Shown here: piece after piece, positions 18,978 through 28,485 of the stretch
Numbering within the stretch: position 1 is the first letter of the stretch
How the letters are laid out: each line of letters opens with the position of its first letter
NCBI GenBank assembly: GCA_028284285.1
Contig: JANQSA010000085.1
Location: 62,001 to 126,000, forward strand
DNA: 64,000 nucleotides
DNA from: Croceivirga sp.
GTDB lineage: Bacteria; Bacteroidota; Bacteroidia; Flavobacteriales; Flavobacteriaceae
Direction: 5' to 3'
Made by a program: the position numbers and the translations under genes
Notes under the pieces: model-generated
Databases searched by the model: none
Told to the model about the DNA's origin: nothing
Seen by the model: only the letters and a program-made list of their open reading frames with translations

Positions 18978-21206
18978 ATGGCCTTCACAGTTAAACGCAA
19001 AACCTATTTCATTACCGGAGGATTACTGCTTGTTTTTATCATTATCCTCATAGCCTTGCCTACAATTATTAAGAATTATGCCATCAAGAATAGTAAAACG
19101 CTAATTGGACGCCAGATTGATCTTGGCAAACTGAAGTACAACTATTTTACAAGCACAGCAAAAGTTTACGATTTTAAAATGTTCGAAGCGAATGATAAAG
19201 AGACCTTTCTCAGCTTTGATACGCTGGTTGTCAATCTTGAGCCGCTTCGCCTGGTTTTTGGAGAGAAAAACCTGGAGCAGTTTTTTGTTCGTGGACTGGA
19301 GGTGAATCTTGCCATGCAGGATTCAACTTTTAATTTTGACGATTTGATCGCCTTTCATTCTGTTCCGACAGACAGTACAACTGTGGAAGAAGAAAAGGAA
19401 TTTAAATATGACCTTTCCAACCTGGAATTAAAAGGTGCCAATTTTTATTTCGATAACAGAAATGTCAGTACTGTTACTCGTATTGAAAACTTTTCATTCT
19501 TTATCCCACAGATCGTTTGGGATCAAACTGAAAAAAGTGAAGCAGACCTTGAATTTGCCTTTAAAAACGGGGGTTTCTTTAAATCGAACCTGAACATCAA
19601 TCCAAATGATGGGGAATTTGACGCAAACATTGAAATCAACGGATTAAATCTAAAAGCCTTTTATGAATATGTAGCGCAATATGCCGAAATAAATGACTTT
19701 GACGGTACGATGAACAGCACGATCAATATTCATGGTAATACCAATGAGGCTACCAAATCCATCGTTTCAGGTGTTGTAGAAGTCAGTGACTTGAAAATGG
19801 TGGATCAATCGAATAAAGAATTCCTAAAGGCGCATCATATTACAGCAGACCTGGACCAAATAGATTATGCCAATAATACCTATAAGTTCGGAACCATTAC
19901 GTTAACGCAACCTTACGTCTATTTTGAAATGGACTCCATTACCAATAACTATTTCAAAATATTTAAGCTGGAGGAAGAATCCGGGGGAGATGGAGAAATG
20001 GCCGTATCCAATACAACATCGGATACCATAGCATCAGAAAAGTTGTATTACGAAATAGACAAGTTGAAGGTAAATCAGGGGCTGATGGATTATAGCGACA
20101 ATCTTACCGGTGAACGATTTGATTATCATTTAAATGCCATAACCATTGATTCGGATACTCTAAAAAGTGACGCCCGTTGGATCAATATCTATTCGGATAT
20201 GCTGCTGAATAACAGAGGGAACTTAAAATCGAAGCTGGGGATCAATCCCAATGACTATGACAACCTGGATTTAGATGTTGTCGTTGAGAATTTTTTATTG
20301 TCGGATGTTAATATTTACGTCAACTATTACACCGGACACAACATCCTTTTAGGGGATTTTTATTATTATTCCAAGTCCAAGATTACTGATGGCGATATTC
20401 AAAGCGAAAACCAACTTCTGGTAAAAAACGTCGCCGTTGAGAATAAAAAAGGGGGGCTTTACACCCTTCCCTTAAAGTTCGCCCTGTTCTTATTGAAGGA
20501 TAAAAATGGGGATGTGAATCTCACGGTACCGGTGCGAGGCAATATGAATGATCCCGAGGTAAACATCCGGAAATTGGTATGGACGACCATTAAGAACAAA
20601 ATTACCGGCGCTGCGGCGAATCCCATTGGTTCCCTGGCAAGTTTGGTAGATGTAAATCCGGCGGATTATAAGGAACTGGTATTTGCGTATAATGACACCC
20701 TTCCAGGAGAAGAAAACCTCAGAAAGTTAGATAAACTTCTGGAGATGGAAACGGCAAAAGAAGGGCTAAAAGTACAGCTAGAACATTATGTGGATACTAC
20801 ACTACAAATGGAAGCTATAGCGGTAGAGGCTTTGGGGCAGCAGTTTTTTAAGGCGGAGAAAAAGGATTACCAAAAGGATAAGAAAGCCTTTGAACGCTAT
20901 ATAAGGCAGGAGACCAAAAATGACACCATCAGCGTTAAAACCGCAGCCCTTGCGCTTGTTGAGAAAGAAGAGTTAAGGAGACTTGCCGGGTCATATAATT
21001 TGGCATTGAGAAGAAATGTAAATATTTATTTACAGCAAAAGAAACCCGATACCCATATTGAGGTTGTAGCGGCAAATCCCAAAGAACCGGACCACGTGGG
21101 GTCCCAAAACCGATTACTGATTCGTTTTGATATGCTCACCGTACTTGCGGATGACGCTATTGTAACAGAGGCAACCCATGCCGAACGTTTTGATGATGAA
21201 AAGTAG
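18978..21206 (+). CDS. AsmA-like / DUF748 family protein
   Basis: A 742-aa protein with one N-terminal transmembrane helix (about 12-33) and a long beta-rich periplasmic part. It starts KNYAIKNSKTLIGRQIDLGK and repeats the pattern of the DUF748/AsmA group, whose members are elongated proteins linked to envelope lipid transport and outer-membrane homeostasis. A segment near 500-530 (LPLKFALFLLKDKNGDVNLTVPVRG) is the characteristic DUF748 core. The C-terminal 170 residues are charged and helical. Exact function unknown. Confidence 0.82.
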   Translation: MAFTVKRKTYFITGGLLLVFIIILIALPTIIKNYAIKNSKTLIGRQIDLGKLKYNYFTSTAKVYDFKMFEANDKETFLSFDTLVVNLEPLRLVFGEKNLEQFFVRGLEVNLAMQDSTFNFDDLIAFHSVPTDSTTVEEEKEFKYDLSNLELKGANFYFDNRNVSTVTRIENFSFFIPQIVWDQTEKSEADLEFAFKNGGFFKSNLNINPNDGEFDANIEINGLNLKAFYEYVAQYAEINDFDGTMNSTINIHGNTNEATKSIVSGVVEVSDLKMVDQSNKEFLKAHHITADLDQIDYANNTYKFGTITLTQPYVYFEMDSITNNYFKIFKLEEESGGDGEMAVSNTTSDTIASEKLYYEIDKLKVNQGLMDYSDNLTGERFDYHLNAITIDSDTLKSDARWINIYSDMLLNNRGNLKSKLGINPNDYDNLDLDVVVENFLLSDVNIYVNYYTGHNILLGDFYYYSKSKITDGDIQSENQLLVKNVAVENKKGGLYTLPLKFALFLLKDKNGDVNLTVPVRGNMNDPEVNIRKLVWTTIKNKITGAAANPIGSLASLVDVNPADYKELVFAYNDTLPGEENLRKLDKLLEMETAKEGLKVQLEHYVDTTLQMEAIAVEALGQQFFKAEKKDYQKDKKAFERYIRQETKNDTISVKTAALALVEKEELRRLAGSYNLALRRNVNIYLQQKKPDTHIEVVAANPKEPDHVGSQNRLLIRFDMLTVLADDAIVTEATHAERFDDEK

Positions 21207-21284
21207 GGGATACATGTATTGCGAAAAGCCCTTACCTATGGAGGCTACAAATGATATGAAAACAGGTTTTGATGTGCAGGCTCA

Positions 21285-21440
21285 TTAAGATTTAAGTATG
21301 AGCTGCATGCCCCATAAAATGAAATAGTACAGCAACATGGGTGATACGTCCTTAAATACGTTGTGCGGGCCTTCACCAGGGATTAATACTACCTTACCCA
21401 CCAAGCCTAAAAGTTGAAGTATCTGCTCTATGCTTAAAGT
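21285..21440 (-). pseudogene. Possible 3' remnant of a small membrane-protein gene
   Basis: On the minus strand 51 codons are open from just after a stop at 21441-21443 down to TAA at 21285-21287. The sequence is protein-like (LLGLVGKVVLIPGEGPHNVF, then a hydrophobic SPMLLYYFILWGMQL tail). There is no start codon at the upstream edge, so it looks like the C-terminal end of a lost gene. I do not recognise the family. A chance open frame cannot be excluded. Confidence 0.3.
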
Positions 21441-21495
21441 TTACATTTAATCAATAAAGTTTACATCCAATCAACAAAGTTTACAATATTATAAT
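21436..21495 (+). repeat. Three tandem 20-bp direct repeats upstream of the ECF sigma gene
   Basis: AAAGTTTACA occurs at 21436, 21456 and 21476, exactly 20 bp apart. The first two 20-bp units are 17/20 identical; the third keeps only the first ten bases. Two helical turns of spacing would put the sites on the same face of the DNA, as expected for a cooperatively bound regulator. They end 42 bp before the sigma-factor ATG. Confidence 0.6.
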
Positions 21496-21537
21496 CTCAA
21501 CATACTAAATTATTTATGTTATTTGTATGTAGTTGAG

Positions 21538-22098
21538 ATGGACAATAGTGTCAAGTATACCATAGAATTTTTAGCTGAGGGTATTAAAAACTCGGATGAG
21601 AAATCTTTTAATACCTTAATAGATGTGTTGTGGGAACCTATGATGCGGTATGCTGCTTCAATTATTATGGACGATAACATCGCTAAAGATTTAGTGCAAG
21701 ATGTTTGGGCAGATTATTGGCAACGAAGGCAAAACATAAATGTTGGGGACATTAAGGCCTATCTCTACAAAGCAATACGCTATCGTTGCTATAATCATTT
21801 TCGGGACAAAAAATTTAACGAAACGCAACTGGAAGCAGCCCATTCTGTTTTCGTCACCCCGGATGTAGAACGACACCAGGATGTTATTGAGTTGTCTGAT
21901 TGGATAAACAGGACAATCGAAAACCTGCCCAAAAGATGTCAAGAGGTTTTTAAACTTAGCCGGGTCAACGATATCAATAATGTAGAAATTGCAAAGCAGC
22001 TCAATATATCCCAGCGTTCCGTTGAAAACCAGATATCCCTGGCACTCCGAAAACTTCGAAAGGATCTAACCACCGTAAGACTTTTTTCTTTCCTCTAG
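21538..22098 (+). CDS. ECF-type RNA polymerase sigma factor (Bacteroidota sigma-70 family)
   Basis: A 186-aa ECF sigma factor. Region 2 (about 20-90) contains AKDLVQDVWADYWQRR, the -10 recognition and core-binding part. Region 4 (about 120-175) contains LPKRCQEVFKLSR and the helix-turn-helix NNVEIAKQLNISQRSVENQI. A TTG at 21523 would add five residues; ATG 21538 fits homologues. It is followed after 119 bp by fecR and then a SusC with an STN domain, the standard set for cell-surface signalling. The expected target is the susC promoter downstream. Confidence 0.93.
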   Translation: MDNSVKYTIEFLAEGIKNSDEKSFNTLIDVLWEPMMRYAASIIMDDNIAKDLVQDVWADYWQRRQNINVGDIKAYLYKAIRYRCYNHFRDKKFNETQLEAAHSVFVTPDVERHQDVIELSDWINRTIENLPKRCQEVFKLSRVNDINNVEIAKQLNISQRSVENQISLALRKLRKDLTTVRLFSFL

Positions 22099-22217
22099 CT
22101 GTCCAGCTTTATCTTAAGGTTAACAAAAAATGCCCTTCTTTAAGGGATCATTAAGTCTTCATTTTTTCGTGTGCGTGGTGAAGTGCTTTTGTTACTTGGT
22201 ATTGTAAGACATATACA

Positions 22218-23174
22218 ATGACCGAAAAAGACGTCAAAAAATTAATGCAAAAATACCTCGATGGTACGATAACAGAAGTAGAGGAAAGACGCTTAGAGCA
22301 ATTCGATGGTATTCTTTTATCAAAAAACAACAAAATTGATTTCAAAAGCGAAAGCCATAAGGCAAGTGTAAAGCAAAATCTTTCTCGAATCATTCGTAAA
22401 AGTGTTAAAACCAAACCCCGATACAAGTGGTTACGAATTGCCGCTTCTTGGGCATTGCTTGTGGGTTTGGGCATTGTGGTCTATAACTGGTCAAAAAGTG
22501 TTAACCCACCAAAGCCCGTTCCCGAAATTGTAGAGCGAACGGAATGGGGCCAAAAATTGAATGTGACCCTCGGGGATGGAACCCGGGTTATTTTGAATTC
22601 GGGAAGTACCCTGTGTTTTCCGGAACGTTTTGAAGGAGATTCCAGAGCAGTTGAACTTGTAGGTGAGGCATTTTTTGAGGTTGTCAAAAACAAGGACAAA
22701 CCTTTTTTGATCAAAACGGCAGCCCTTACTACTACAGTGTTGGGAACATCTTTTAACATCAATGCCTATCCGGATGAAGCGGAAATAGCGGTCACGCTGG
22801 CTACAGGAAAAGTCAAGATTGCCTCGGCAGATAGTACGGTTTATATTAACCCCAATGAACAAGCCGTCTTCAACACTTCGACTAAAACCTTAAACACTTT
22901 CCAAGTGGAAATTAATCCCTATATCGATTGGAAAAACGGGATCATTCATATTAACGATGCTACTCTCGCGGAGACTGCTGATATCCTTAGACGATGGTAT
23001 GGTGTTGACTTCGTTTTTGAAAATGAAAGATTAGCGCACTGTCATATCACGGCCACCTATGATAATCAGACGCTAGCGACCGTATTGGAAAGTATTAAAC
23101 ATGTAAAAAAGGGATTGGGATACGAATATTTGGAAGACAATAGCATTCTGATTACCGGAAGTTGTAAAGATTAA
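22218..23174 (+). CDS. FecR-family anti-sigma factor
   Basis: A 318-aa inner-membrane protein: a cytoplasmic N-terminal part (1-72) that would hold the sigma factor, one transmembrane helix (about 76-94), the FecR domain (about 112-210, with GDGTRVILNSGSTLCFPERF) and a C-terminal DUF4974/STN-like domain (about 245-315). It receives the signal from the STN domain of the neighbouring SusC receptor and releases the ECF sigma factor. Size and domain order are normal. Confidence 0.93.
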   Translation: MTEKDVKKLMQKYLDGTITEVEERRLEQFDGILLSKNNKIDFKSESHKASVKQNLSRIIRKSVKTKPRYKWLRIAASWALLVGLGIVVYNWSKSVNPPKPVPEIVERTEWGQKLNVTLGDGTRVILNSGSTLCFPERFEGDSRAVELVGEAFFEVVKNKDKPFLIKTAALTTTVLGTSFNINAYPDEAEIAVTLATGKVKIASADSTVYINPNEQAVFNTSTKTLNTFQVEINPYIDWKNGIIHINDATLAETADILRRWYGVDFVFENERLAHCHITATYDNQTLATVLESIKHVKKGLGYEYLEDNSILITGSCKD

Positions 23175-23229
23175 AACCCAACTAAACTAAATCACAAAAA
23201 GCCTATGAGATAAAAAAACGCAAAAAAGA

Positions 23230-23277
23230 GGCAGTCTGTAACACTTTGGCGAGCGGCAACAGACTGCCGACAGTCTG
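23230..23277 (+). promoter_or_regulatory. Hairpin with alternative pairing in the fecR-susC gap
   Basis: GGCAGTCTGT (23230-23239) pairs perfectly with ACAGACTGCC (23259-23268). A third segment, CAGTCTG (23271-23277), can pair instead with CAGACTG (23260-23266). The middle segment can therefore pair with either flank, a switch-like layout. It lies 43-90 bp before the susC ATG. No T-run follows the first stem; CAGTCTG is followed by AAAATTATAAAT. Confidence 0.6.
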
Positions 23278-23319
23278 AAAATTATAAATAATTATAACCA
23301 TCAAACATTATGTGAAATT

Positions 23320-26300
23320 ATGAATTCGCTAACTATTAAACAATTTATCAAGTTGACATTCAGTACATTTTGCTTTCTAGTACTCCTGGCGCTTTTGAAC
23401 CCCGCACTGGCTGCAGATGCGAGAGGGCAAAAATTGGAAACTTTCAAAGTAGACCTGGCTGTAAAAGATGCTTCGGTTATTGAAGTTTTAAAAGAAATTG
23501 AATCCCAGACCGACTTCAACTTTGTGTATGACCGAAAGGTAAAGCGCCTTGGCAACAAATATGATATTGAATACGAAAATGTTTCGTTACGCTCTGTTTT
23601 AGAGCTCATGGCGAAAGATGCCAACCTTATTTTTAGAAGAATCAATGAAACTATTTCCATTGATGTACGACCAAAAACTCCCAAAATACCGGTTGTTGAA
23701 ATAGCTTTTAAGACGGTCACCGGTACTGTAACCGATCAGGATGGTATACCCTTACCGGGCGCTTCTGTTGTTGAAAAGGGAACGCTCAATGGAACAACCA
23801 CTGATTTTAACGGCAATTTTACCATTGATGTAGCCGATGACGCTGTTCTTGAAATTTCATATATAGGTTATGCTACCCGGGAAGTGTCGGTACAAGGCCT
23901 TTCTACGGTATCGATTCAATTGGTACAAGATTCCACGCAACTTGACGATGTTGTGGTTGTGGGCTATGGGATTCAAAAAAAATCCGACATAACAGGTGCT
24001 ATTGGTTCTGTACAGAGTGAAGATTTTAATAAAGGGGTTGTGGCCAATCCCGGCCAACTTCTACAGGGTAAAGTAGCCGGTGTTAATGTAACGAATGTAA
24101 GTGGTGAGCCCGGAGCGGCACAGAATATTATTATCAGGGGTGTTGGGAGTCTACGAGCCGGTACCACCCCGCTCTTTGTAGTAGACGGTTTTATCATTGA
24201 TAACTCCGGTATTGGTGTCGCAGCTACAGCTAATCCCTTAAATTTTATCAACCCACAGGACATCGAATCAATTAATGTTTTGAAAGATGCTTCGGCTACG
24301 GCCATCTATGGTGCCCGTGCGGCAAATGGTGTCATTGTTATCACCACTAAAAAAGGAAAAGCCGGTAAAACGGAAATGAATTTAAACGTATCCACGGCCT
24401 TTTCCACTATTGCCAACCCTATGGATGTTTTTAGCGCCAATGAATTTAGAGAGCAGGTTGTTGCCGTAGGCGGTATACTGGAAGACTTCGGCGGCAATAC
24501 GGATTGGCAGGACGCGCTGACCCGAACTGCTGTTTCCAACAATGTCAATTTCTCCATGAGTGGTGGGGTAGCGGAGAAGTCCTCCTATTTTGTATCCGTA
24601 GGTGTGGATGATCAGGAAGGTATCTTGGACAATAGTTCCCTAACCCGGTACTCCGGGCGCGTGAACCTCAACCAAAAGGCGCTTGACGGACGTTTTAATG
24701 TGGATTTGAATCTCACAGCTTCCAGGACTGTTAATGAACGTCCCGATGATCGGAATATAGTACAGGAAATGCTGGAATTGAATCCTACCATACCTGTTTT
24801 TACCGATGGAGAACCTACCTTTTTGGAAGAACGAATCAATCCTGTTCAGCGCAATCGGATCTTTACGGACGAAGCCAATACCAACCGGATTCTGGCTAAC
24901 ATTTCGCCCTCACTTGAAATCGTTAAGGGATTGGTCTATAAATTGAATCTGGGGGTAGATTATTCTTCTACCAACCGCGATGTGCAGCGATTGCCCTTTC
25001 CACGATTGGAAAACTTTGAAGACGGCTTTTTAAATACTACGGCAACGATCAATACCAATACCCTGGTTGAAAATACATTGACCTATACCCTATCCAGGGA
25101 TAAGCACAATTTCACCCTGTTGGCCGCGCATTCCTATCAGCAAACAAGATTGGAGCGAAAAACTTTTGAACTGGACGGGTTTGCCGATAATGGGATCGAA
25201 CCAAGGTTCCAGGACCAGATCAGTACGGAAGAATTGCCCTCCAGATTGGATGCCAGGGCATTTGAAACGGAACTACAGTCCTTTTTTGGGCGGGTTAACT
25301 ATTCCTATGACGATAAATATTTGTTTACAGCCACCATGCGGGCAGATGGGTCTTCCCGTTTTGGGGAAAACAATAAATATGGGTACTTCCCTTCCGTGGC
25401 ATTGGGCTGGAACATTAACAACGAAGATTTTATGGCCAACAATACATTGTTCAGCAATTTAAAGTTACGGGCAAGCTGGGGCCAGGCAGGAAATCAAGAT
25501 GGAATTCCAAGTAATGTGAGTTTGGCGAGTTTTGAGGATTCCCGGGACAACACCGAGACCTACCCCCTGGATGGAGATGAAGTGACCCTGGATGATTATC
25601 CCTTTGGCACCGTCCCGGTACGTACTGCCTTTCCGGATCTTAAATGGGAAGTATCTACACAGACCAATATTGGTGTGGATTTTGGTCTTCTTGGAAACCG
25701 GATTACCGGTACCCTGGATTATTTTAACAAAGTGGTCACGGATGTGGTTCTTTTTGCACCCCGTACCGACCCGATTCAACCTACGGAAAGAATCTGGCTC
25801 AATGTTCCTGACATGGAAATTATCAACAATGGTATTGAATTTGCTCTGGATTACCGGGGGATGATCAGTGAGGACTTTAGCTTTAACATTGGGGGTAATA
25901 TCGCTTACACCGATAACAAAATAGAAAATTCTCCCTATTCAGTATTAACCTCAGGAGCCGCAAGAGGTGCCGGTCAGACCGGTGCTACAATAAACGGTTA
26001 TATCAATGGGGAACCTGCGGGGACATTCTTTATGAAAGAATTTATAGGGATCGGTGAGGATGGCTTAAATGAATTCAGGGATGTGAACGGGGATGGCCAA
26101 TCCCTGGACAATGATCGTATCGCAGTAGGCAGTGCCTTACCGGACATTATCTATGCCTTCTATTTGAATTTCAACTATCGGGATTTTGATTTGAGTTTCA
26201 ATTTTAACGGGGTTGCAGGAAATGAGATATACAACCATACGGCCATGACCATATTTTCCAATAGCCAATTGAGCAGAAACCTGAACACCACTGATTTTGC

Positions 26301-26619
26301 CATTCAATTTCCCAATGAGGATCTCAGCAATTCCAATGAGGTGTCTACCCGTTACCTGGAAGATGGCAGTTTCTTACGATTGAACAATGCCACCCTGGGC
26401 TATAATCTTAATCCTGAAAAAATTGGTTTGGGCGAATGGGTGAATAACTTCCGCTTTACGTTAACCGGACAAAACCTCTTTGTAATCACGGATTATTCAG
26501 GCTTTGATCCCGAAATCAATACGGGCGACGAGATTGATGATATTCAGACCTTTGGGATTGATCGTTTTACCTTTCCCGCACCCAGAACCTTGTTACTAGG
26601 CTTAAATGTATCGTTTTAA
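23320..26619 (+). CDS. SusC/RagA TonB-dependent receptor with STN signalling domain
   Basis: A 1099-aa outer-membrane receptor. In order: signal peptide (about 1-32, ending LNPALAADA), STN domain (about 50-110), carboxypeptidase-regulatory-like domain (about 132-205, PLPGASVVEKGTLNGTTTDF), TonB plug (about 215-330, with the SusC motif DASATAIYGARAANGVI) and the beta-barrel to the C-terminal Phe. The STN domain marks it as a transducer for the upstream FecR/sigma pair. Together with the SusD 17 bp downstream it forms a lidded importer. The substrate is not readable from sequence, but the downstream phosphatases suggest a phosphorylated compound. Confidence 0.95.
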   Translation: MNSLTIKQFIKLTFSTFCFLVLLALLNPALAADARGQKLETFKVDLAVKDASVIEVLKEIESQTDFNFVYDRKVKRLGNKYDIEYENVSLRSVLELMAKDANLIFRRINETISIDVRPKTPKIPVVEIAFKTVTGTVTDQDGIPLPGASVVEKGTLNGTTTDFNGNFTIDVADDAVLEISYIGYATREVSVQGLSTVSIQLVQDSTQLDDVVVVGYGIQKKSDITGAIGSVQSEDFNKGVVANPGQLLQGKVAGVNVTNVSGEPGAAQNIIIRGVGSLRAGTTPLFVVDGFIIDNSGIGVAATANPLNFINPQDIESINVLKDASATAIYGARAANGVIVITTKKGKAGKTEMNLNVSTAFSTIANPMDVFSANEFREQVVAVGGILEDFGGNTDWQDALTRTAVSNNVNFSMSGGVAEKSSYFVSVGVDDQEGILDNSSLTRYSGRVNLNQKALDGRFNVDLNLTASRTVNERPDDRNIVQEMLELNPTIPVFTDGEPTFLEERINPVQRNRIFTDEANTNRILANISPSLEIVKGLVYKLNLGVDYSSTNRDVQRLPFPRLENFEDGFLNTTATINTNTLVENTLTYTLSRDKHNFTLLAAHSYQQTRLERKTFELDGFADNGIEPRFQDQISTEELPSRLDARAFETELQSFFGRVNYSYDDKYLFTATMRADGSSRFGENNKYGYFPSVALGWNINNEDFMANNTLFSNLKLRASWGQAGNQDGIPSNVSLASFEDSRDNTETYPLDGDEVTLDDYPFGTVPVRTAFPDLKWEVSTQTNIGVDFGLLGNRITGTLDYFNKVVTDVVLFAPRTDPIQPTERIWLNVPDMEIINNGIEFALDYRGMISEDFSFNIGGNIAYTDNKIENSPYSVLTSGAARGAGQTGATINGYINGEPAGTFFMKEFIGIGEDGLNEFRDVNGDGQSLDNDRIAVGSALPDIIYAFYLNFNYRDFDLSFNFNGVAGNEIYNHTAMTIFSNSQLSRNLNTTDFAIQFPNEDLSNSNEVSTRYLEDGSFLRLNNATLGYNLNPEKIGLGEWVNNFRFTLTGQNLFVITDYSGFDPEINTGDEIDDIQTFGIDRFTFPAPRTLLLGLNVSF

Positions 26620-26636
26620 TAAAAATTGTGTAAAAA

Positions 26637-28394
26637 ATGAAAAATAGAATCGTAATTGCAACACTGGCTTTTTGCTCCTTATTACATTGGAACTGTACCG
26701 ATCTGGAAGAAGTACGCCTGGATGAATCTGAATTCGGGGGCCAGGCGGAACCCGTTAGCGGGGTCATTGCTCCTGCTTATGGCTACGTATCCGAGGTTTG
26801 GCTGCATACCCGCAATTTTGGTCTCCAGATTATAGCCTCGGATGAGGGTATCCTTCCCTTTCGCGGGGGGACGGACTGGTTTGACGGCGGTAAGTTTATT
26901 GCTGTACATCAACATTCCACCACCCCTACCAATGAATTGGTAGGACAGACCTGGGACGAGGTGACGATCAACATTTCCAGAACCCTGGCTGCCATTGAGG
27001 TATTGACCCCTTTGGCAGAAAGCGGTGATACAGAGGCAGAAGGGGCCCTTCATGAAATGCGGGCTTTAAGGGCCTACCTCAATTTGTTGATGTTGGACAG
27101 TTGGGGATTGGTTCTTAGGAAAGAGTCTTCTCCCGAGCAGTCCGAAGTATTAAGGGCCCAGGAGGCCATAGACTATATCGAAAGTGAATTGTTGGCCGTG
27201 GTAGATGTCATTAACACCAATAGAGGTCCGGGCAGAATGACCCAGGCAGCCGTTTGGGGGCTTTTGGCGCGGTTACACCTGAACGCGGCGGTATACCGTG
27301 ATCCCTACGGCACCCCTGATTTTAGCCAGGAGGATATGAATGCAGTCATCCAGTATACGGATAATATCATCAATTCCGGAAATTTTGCTTTATCGCTTGA
27401 ATATTTTGATCTCTTCAATGATGATAACAACAGCAATCCGGAACTCATCTTTGCCCTGGACCAACGCGGTCAGTTGGAAGATGAGCACAGCAGATGGGCC
27501 TATTGGTCCATTTCCGGGGATATGTTCCCAAGACCGGAATTTCCGAGAGCAGATGGAACGGATGCAACAGCCTTTACCTCGGATTTTATTCAGACCTGGT
27601 TCGACGCCTATGACCCTATTGACCCTGCTGAAGCCGATGCAAGGTTCTATCAGCAAAATACGATAATTCCGGATGTGCAATTACAAGACTTTGAAAACCG
27701 GGAAAAGTTGATAGCGACGGAGACTGAAAATAGTTTTTATTGTATCGATCCGGATGATTTTGAAATGGATAGAGGCATTCTACGAGGCATTCAATGGGGG
27801 GCCCGAAAAGGTGAAGATGGCGCATTCCTTACCTGTGCTGGAGGCCAGGTACGGATTTACCCGGTCCAACTAACCAGGGGAAGCGGTCCGGACGTGTTTA
27901 CAGGGTATGTGAATCATACCCTGGAGATAGATTTTACCGCAGAAGGTTCGCTGCATAACACCGGCCACCGCTGTTCCAAGTACCAATTCAGCCGCACCTC
28001 CCCGGACGGAAATGACTTAAGCAGTGTGGATTTGGTATTAATGCGTTTGGCGGAGATCTATCTCATGCGTGCCGAGGCCAAATTGCGAAATGGTGAAGCC
28101 GCCGGAGCTTTGGCGGATGTAAATACCGTTAGAACTTCAAGAACCGCACGACCAGAACAAACCCCGGAAGCCTTAACCACTATGGATTTGGATATTTTGT
28201 TCCGTGAACGTGGCTTTGAGTTATACTGGGAAGGCTTCAGGAGGAGCGACCAGATCCGCTTTGGTAAATTTGAAGATTCCTGGACCGAAAAAACCAGTAC
28301 TGACGTTAATAAAAGACTGTTCCCCATTCCGCAAAGCGCAGTAGACGCTGCATCCGGTATTGATGGTTTCCTGGAGCAAAATCCAGGATATTAA
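26637..28394 (+). CDS. SusD/RagB-family surface nutrient-binding lipoprotein
   Basis: A 585-aa SusD-like protein with a lipoprotein-type start (CSLLHWNC, Cys about 20). It has the TPR-like helical core with ALHEMRALRAYLNLLMLDSWG near residue 138 and the usual ending (ERGFELYWEGFRRSDQIRFG near 520, then FLEQNPGY). It acts as the lid and ligand receptor on the SusC barrel encoded 17 bp upstream. A strong hairpin follows the gene, so much of the transcript probably ends there. Confidence 0.95.
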   Translation: MKNRIVIATLAFCSLLHWNCTDLEEVRLDESEFGGQAEPVSGVIAPAYGYVSEVWLHTRNFGLQIIASDEGILPFRGGTDWFDGGKFIAVHQHSTTPTNELVGQTWDEVTINISRTLAAIEVLTPLAESGDTEAEGALHEMRALRAYLNLLMLDSWGLVLRKESSPEQSEVLRAQEAIDYIESELLAVVDVINTNRGPGRMTQAAVWGLLARLHLNAAVYRDPYGTPDFSQEDMNAVIQYTDNIINSGNFALSLEYFDLFNDDNNSNPELIFALDQRGQLEDEHSRWAYWSISGDMFPRPEFPRADGTDATAFTSDFIQTWFDAYDPIDPAEADARFYQQNTIIPDVQLQDFENREKLIATETENSFYCIDPDDFEMDRGILRGIQWGARKGEDGAFLTCAGGQVRIYPVQLTRGSGPDVFTGYVNHTLEIDFTAEGSLHNTGHRCSKYQFSRTSPDGNDLSSVDLVLMRLAEIYLMRAEAKLRNGEAAGALADVNTVRTSRTARPEQTPEALTTMDLDILFRERGFELYWEGFRRSDQIRFGKFEDSWTEKTSTDVNKRLFPIPQSAVDAASGIDGFLEQNPGY

Positions 28395-28423
28395 TATAGT
28401 AGTTAGTTTGAGTTAGTTTATCT

Positions 28424-28461
28424 AAAAGGGCGGTACCCTGGAGAGGTTAGCCGCCCTTTTT
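28424..28461 (+). terminator. Intrinsic terminator after susD
   Basis: AAAAGGGCGG (28424-28433) pairs perfectly with CCGCCCTTTT (28451-28460), with a 17-nt loop and a T-run. It lies 30 bp after the susD stop and 25 bp before the phosphoesterase gene. It should lower, but not necessarily abolish, readthrough into the phosphatase genes. Confidence 0.85.
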
Positions 28462-28485
28462 ATTGGTCTTACCAAAGTTTAAGGG

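Larger units (their letters stand above)
21207..21537. promoter_or_regulatory. Gap with gene remnant and 20-bp direct repeats before the ECF sigma gene
   Basis: The left part (21285-21440) holds an open minus-strand remnant listed separately. The right part holds three tandem 20-bp units listed separately. Between the repeats and the ATG at 21538 is an AT-rich stretch with TTATTTG (21519-21525), only a partial match to the -7 consensus. No hairpin terminator for the AsmA-like gene was recognised. Confidence 0.5.

Noticed and set aside
21436-21495. A short CRISPR-like repeat array
   Set aside because: Only three units with a 20-bp period and no distinct spacers; better explained as tandem operator sites.
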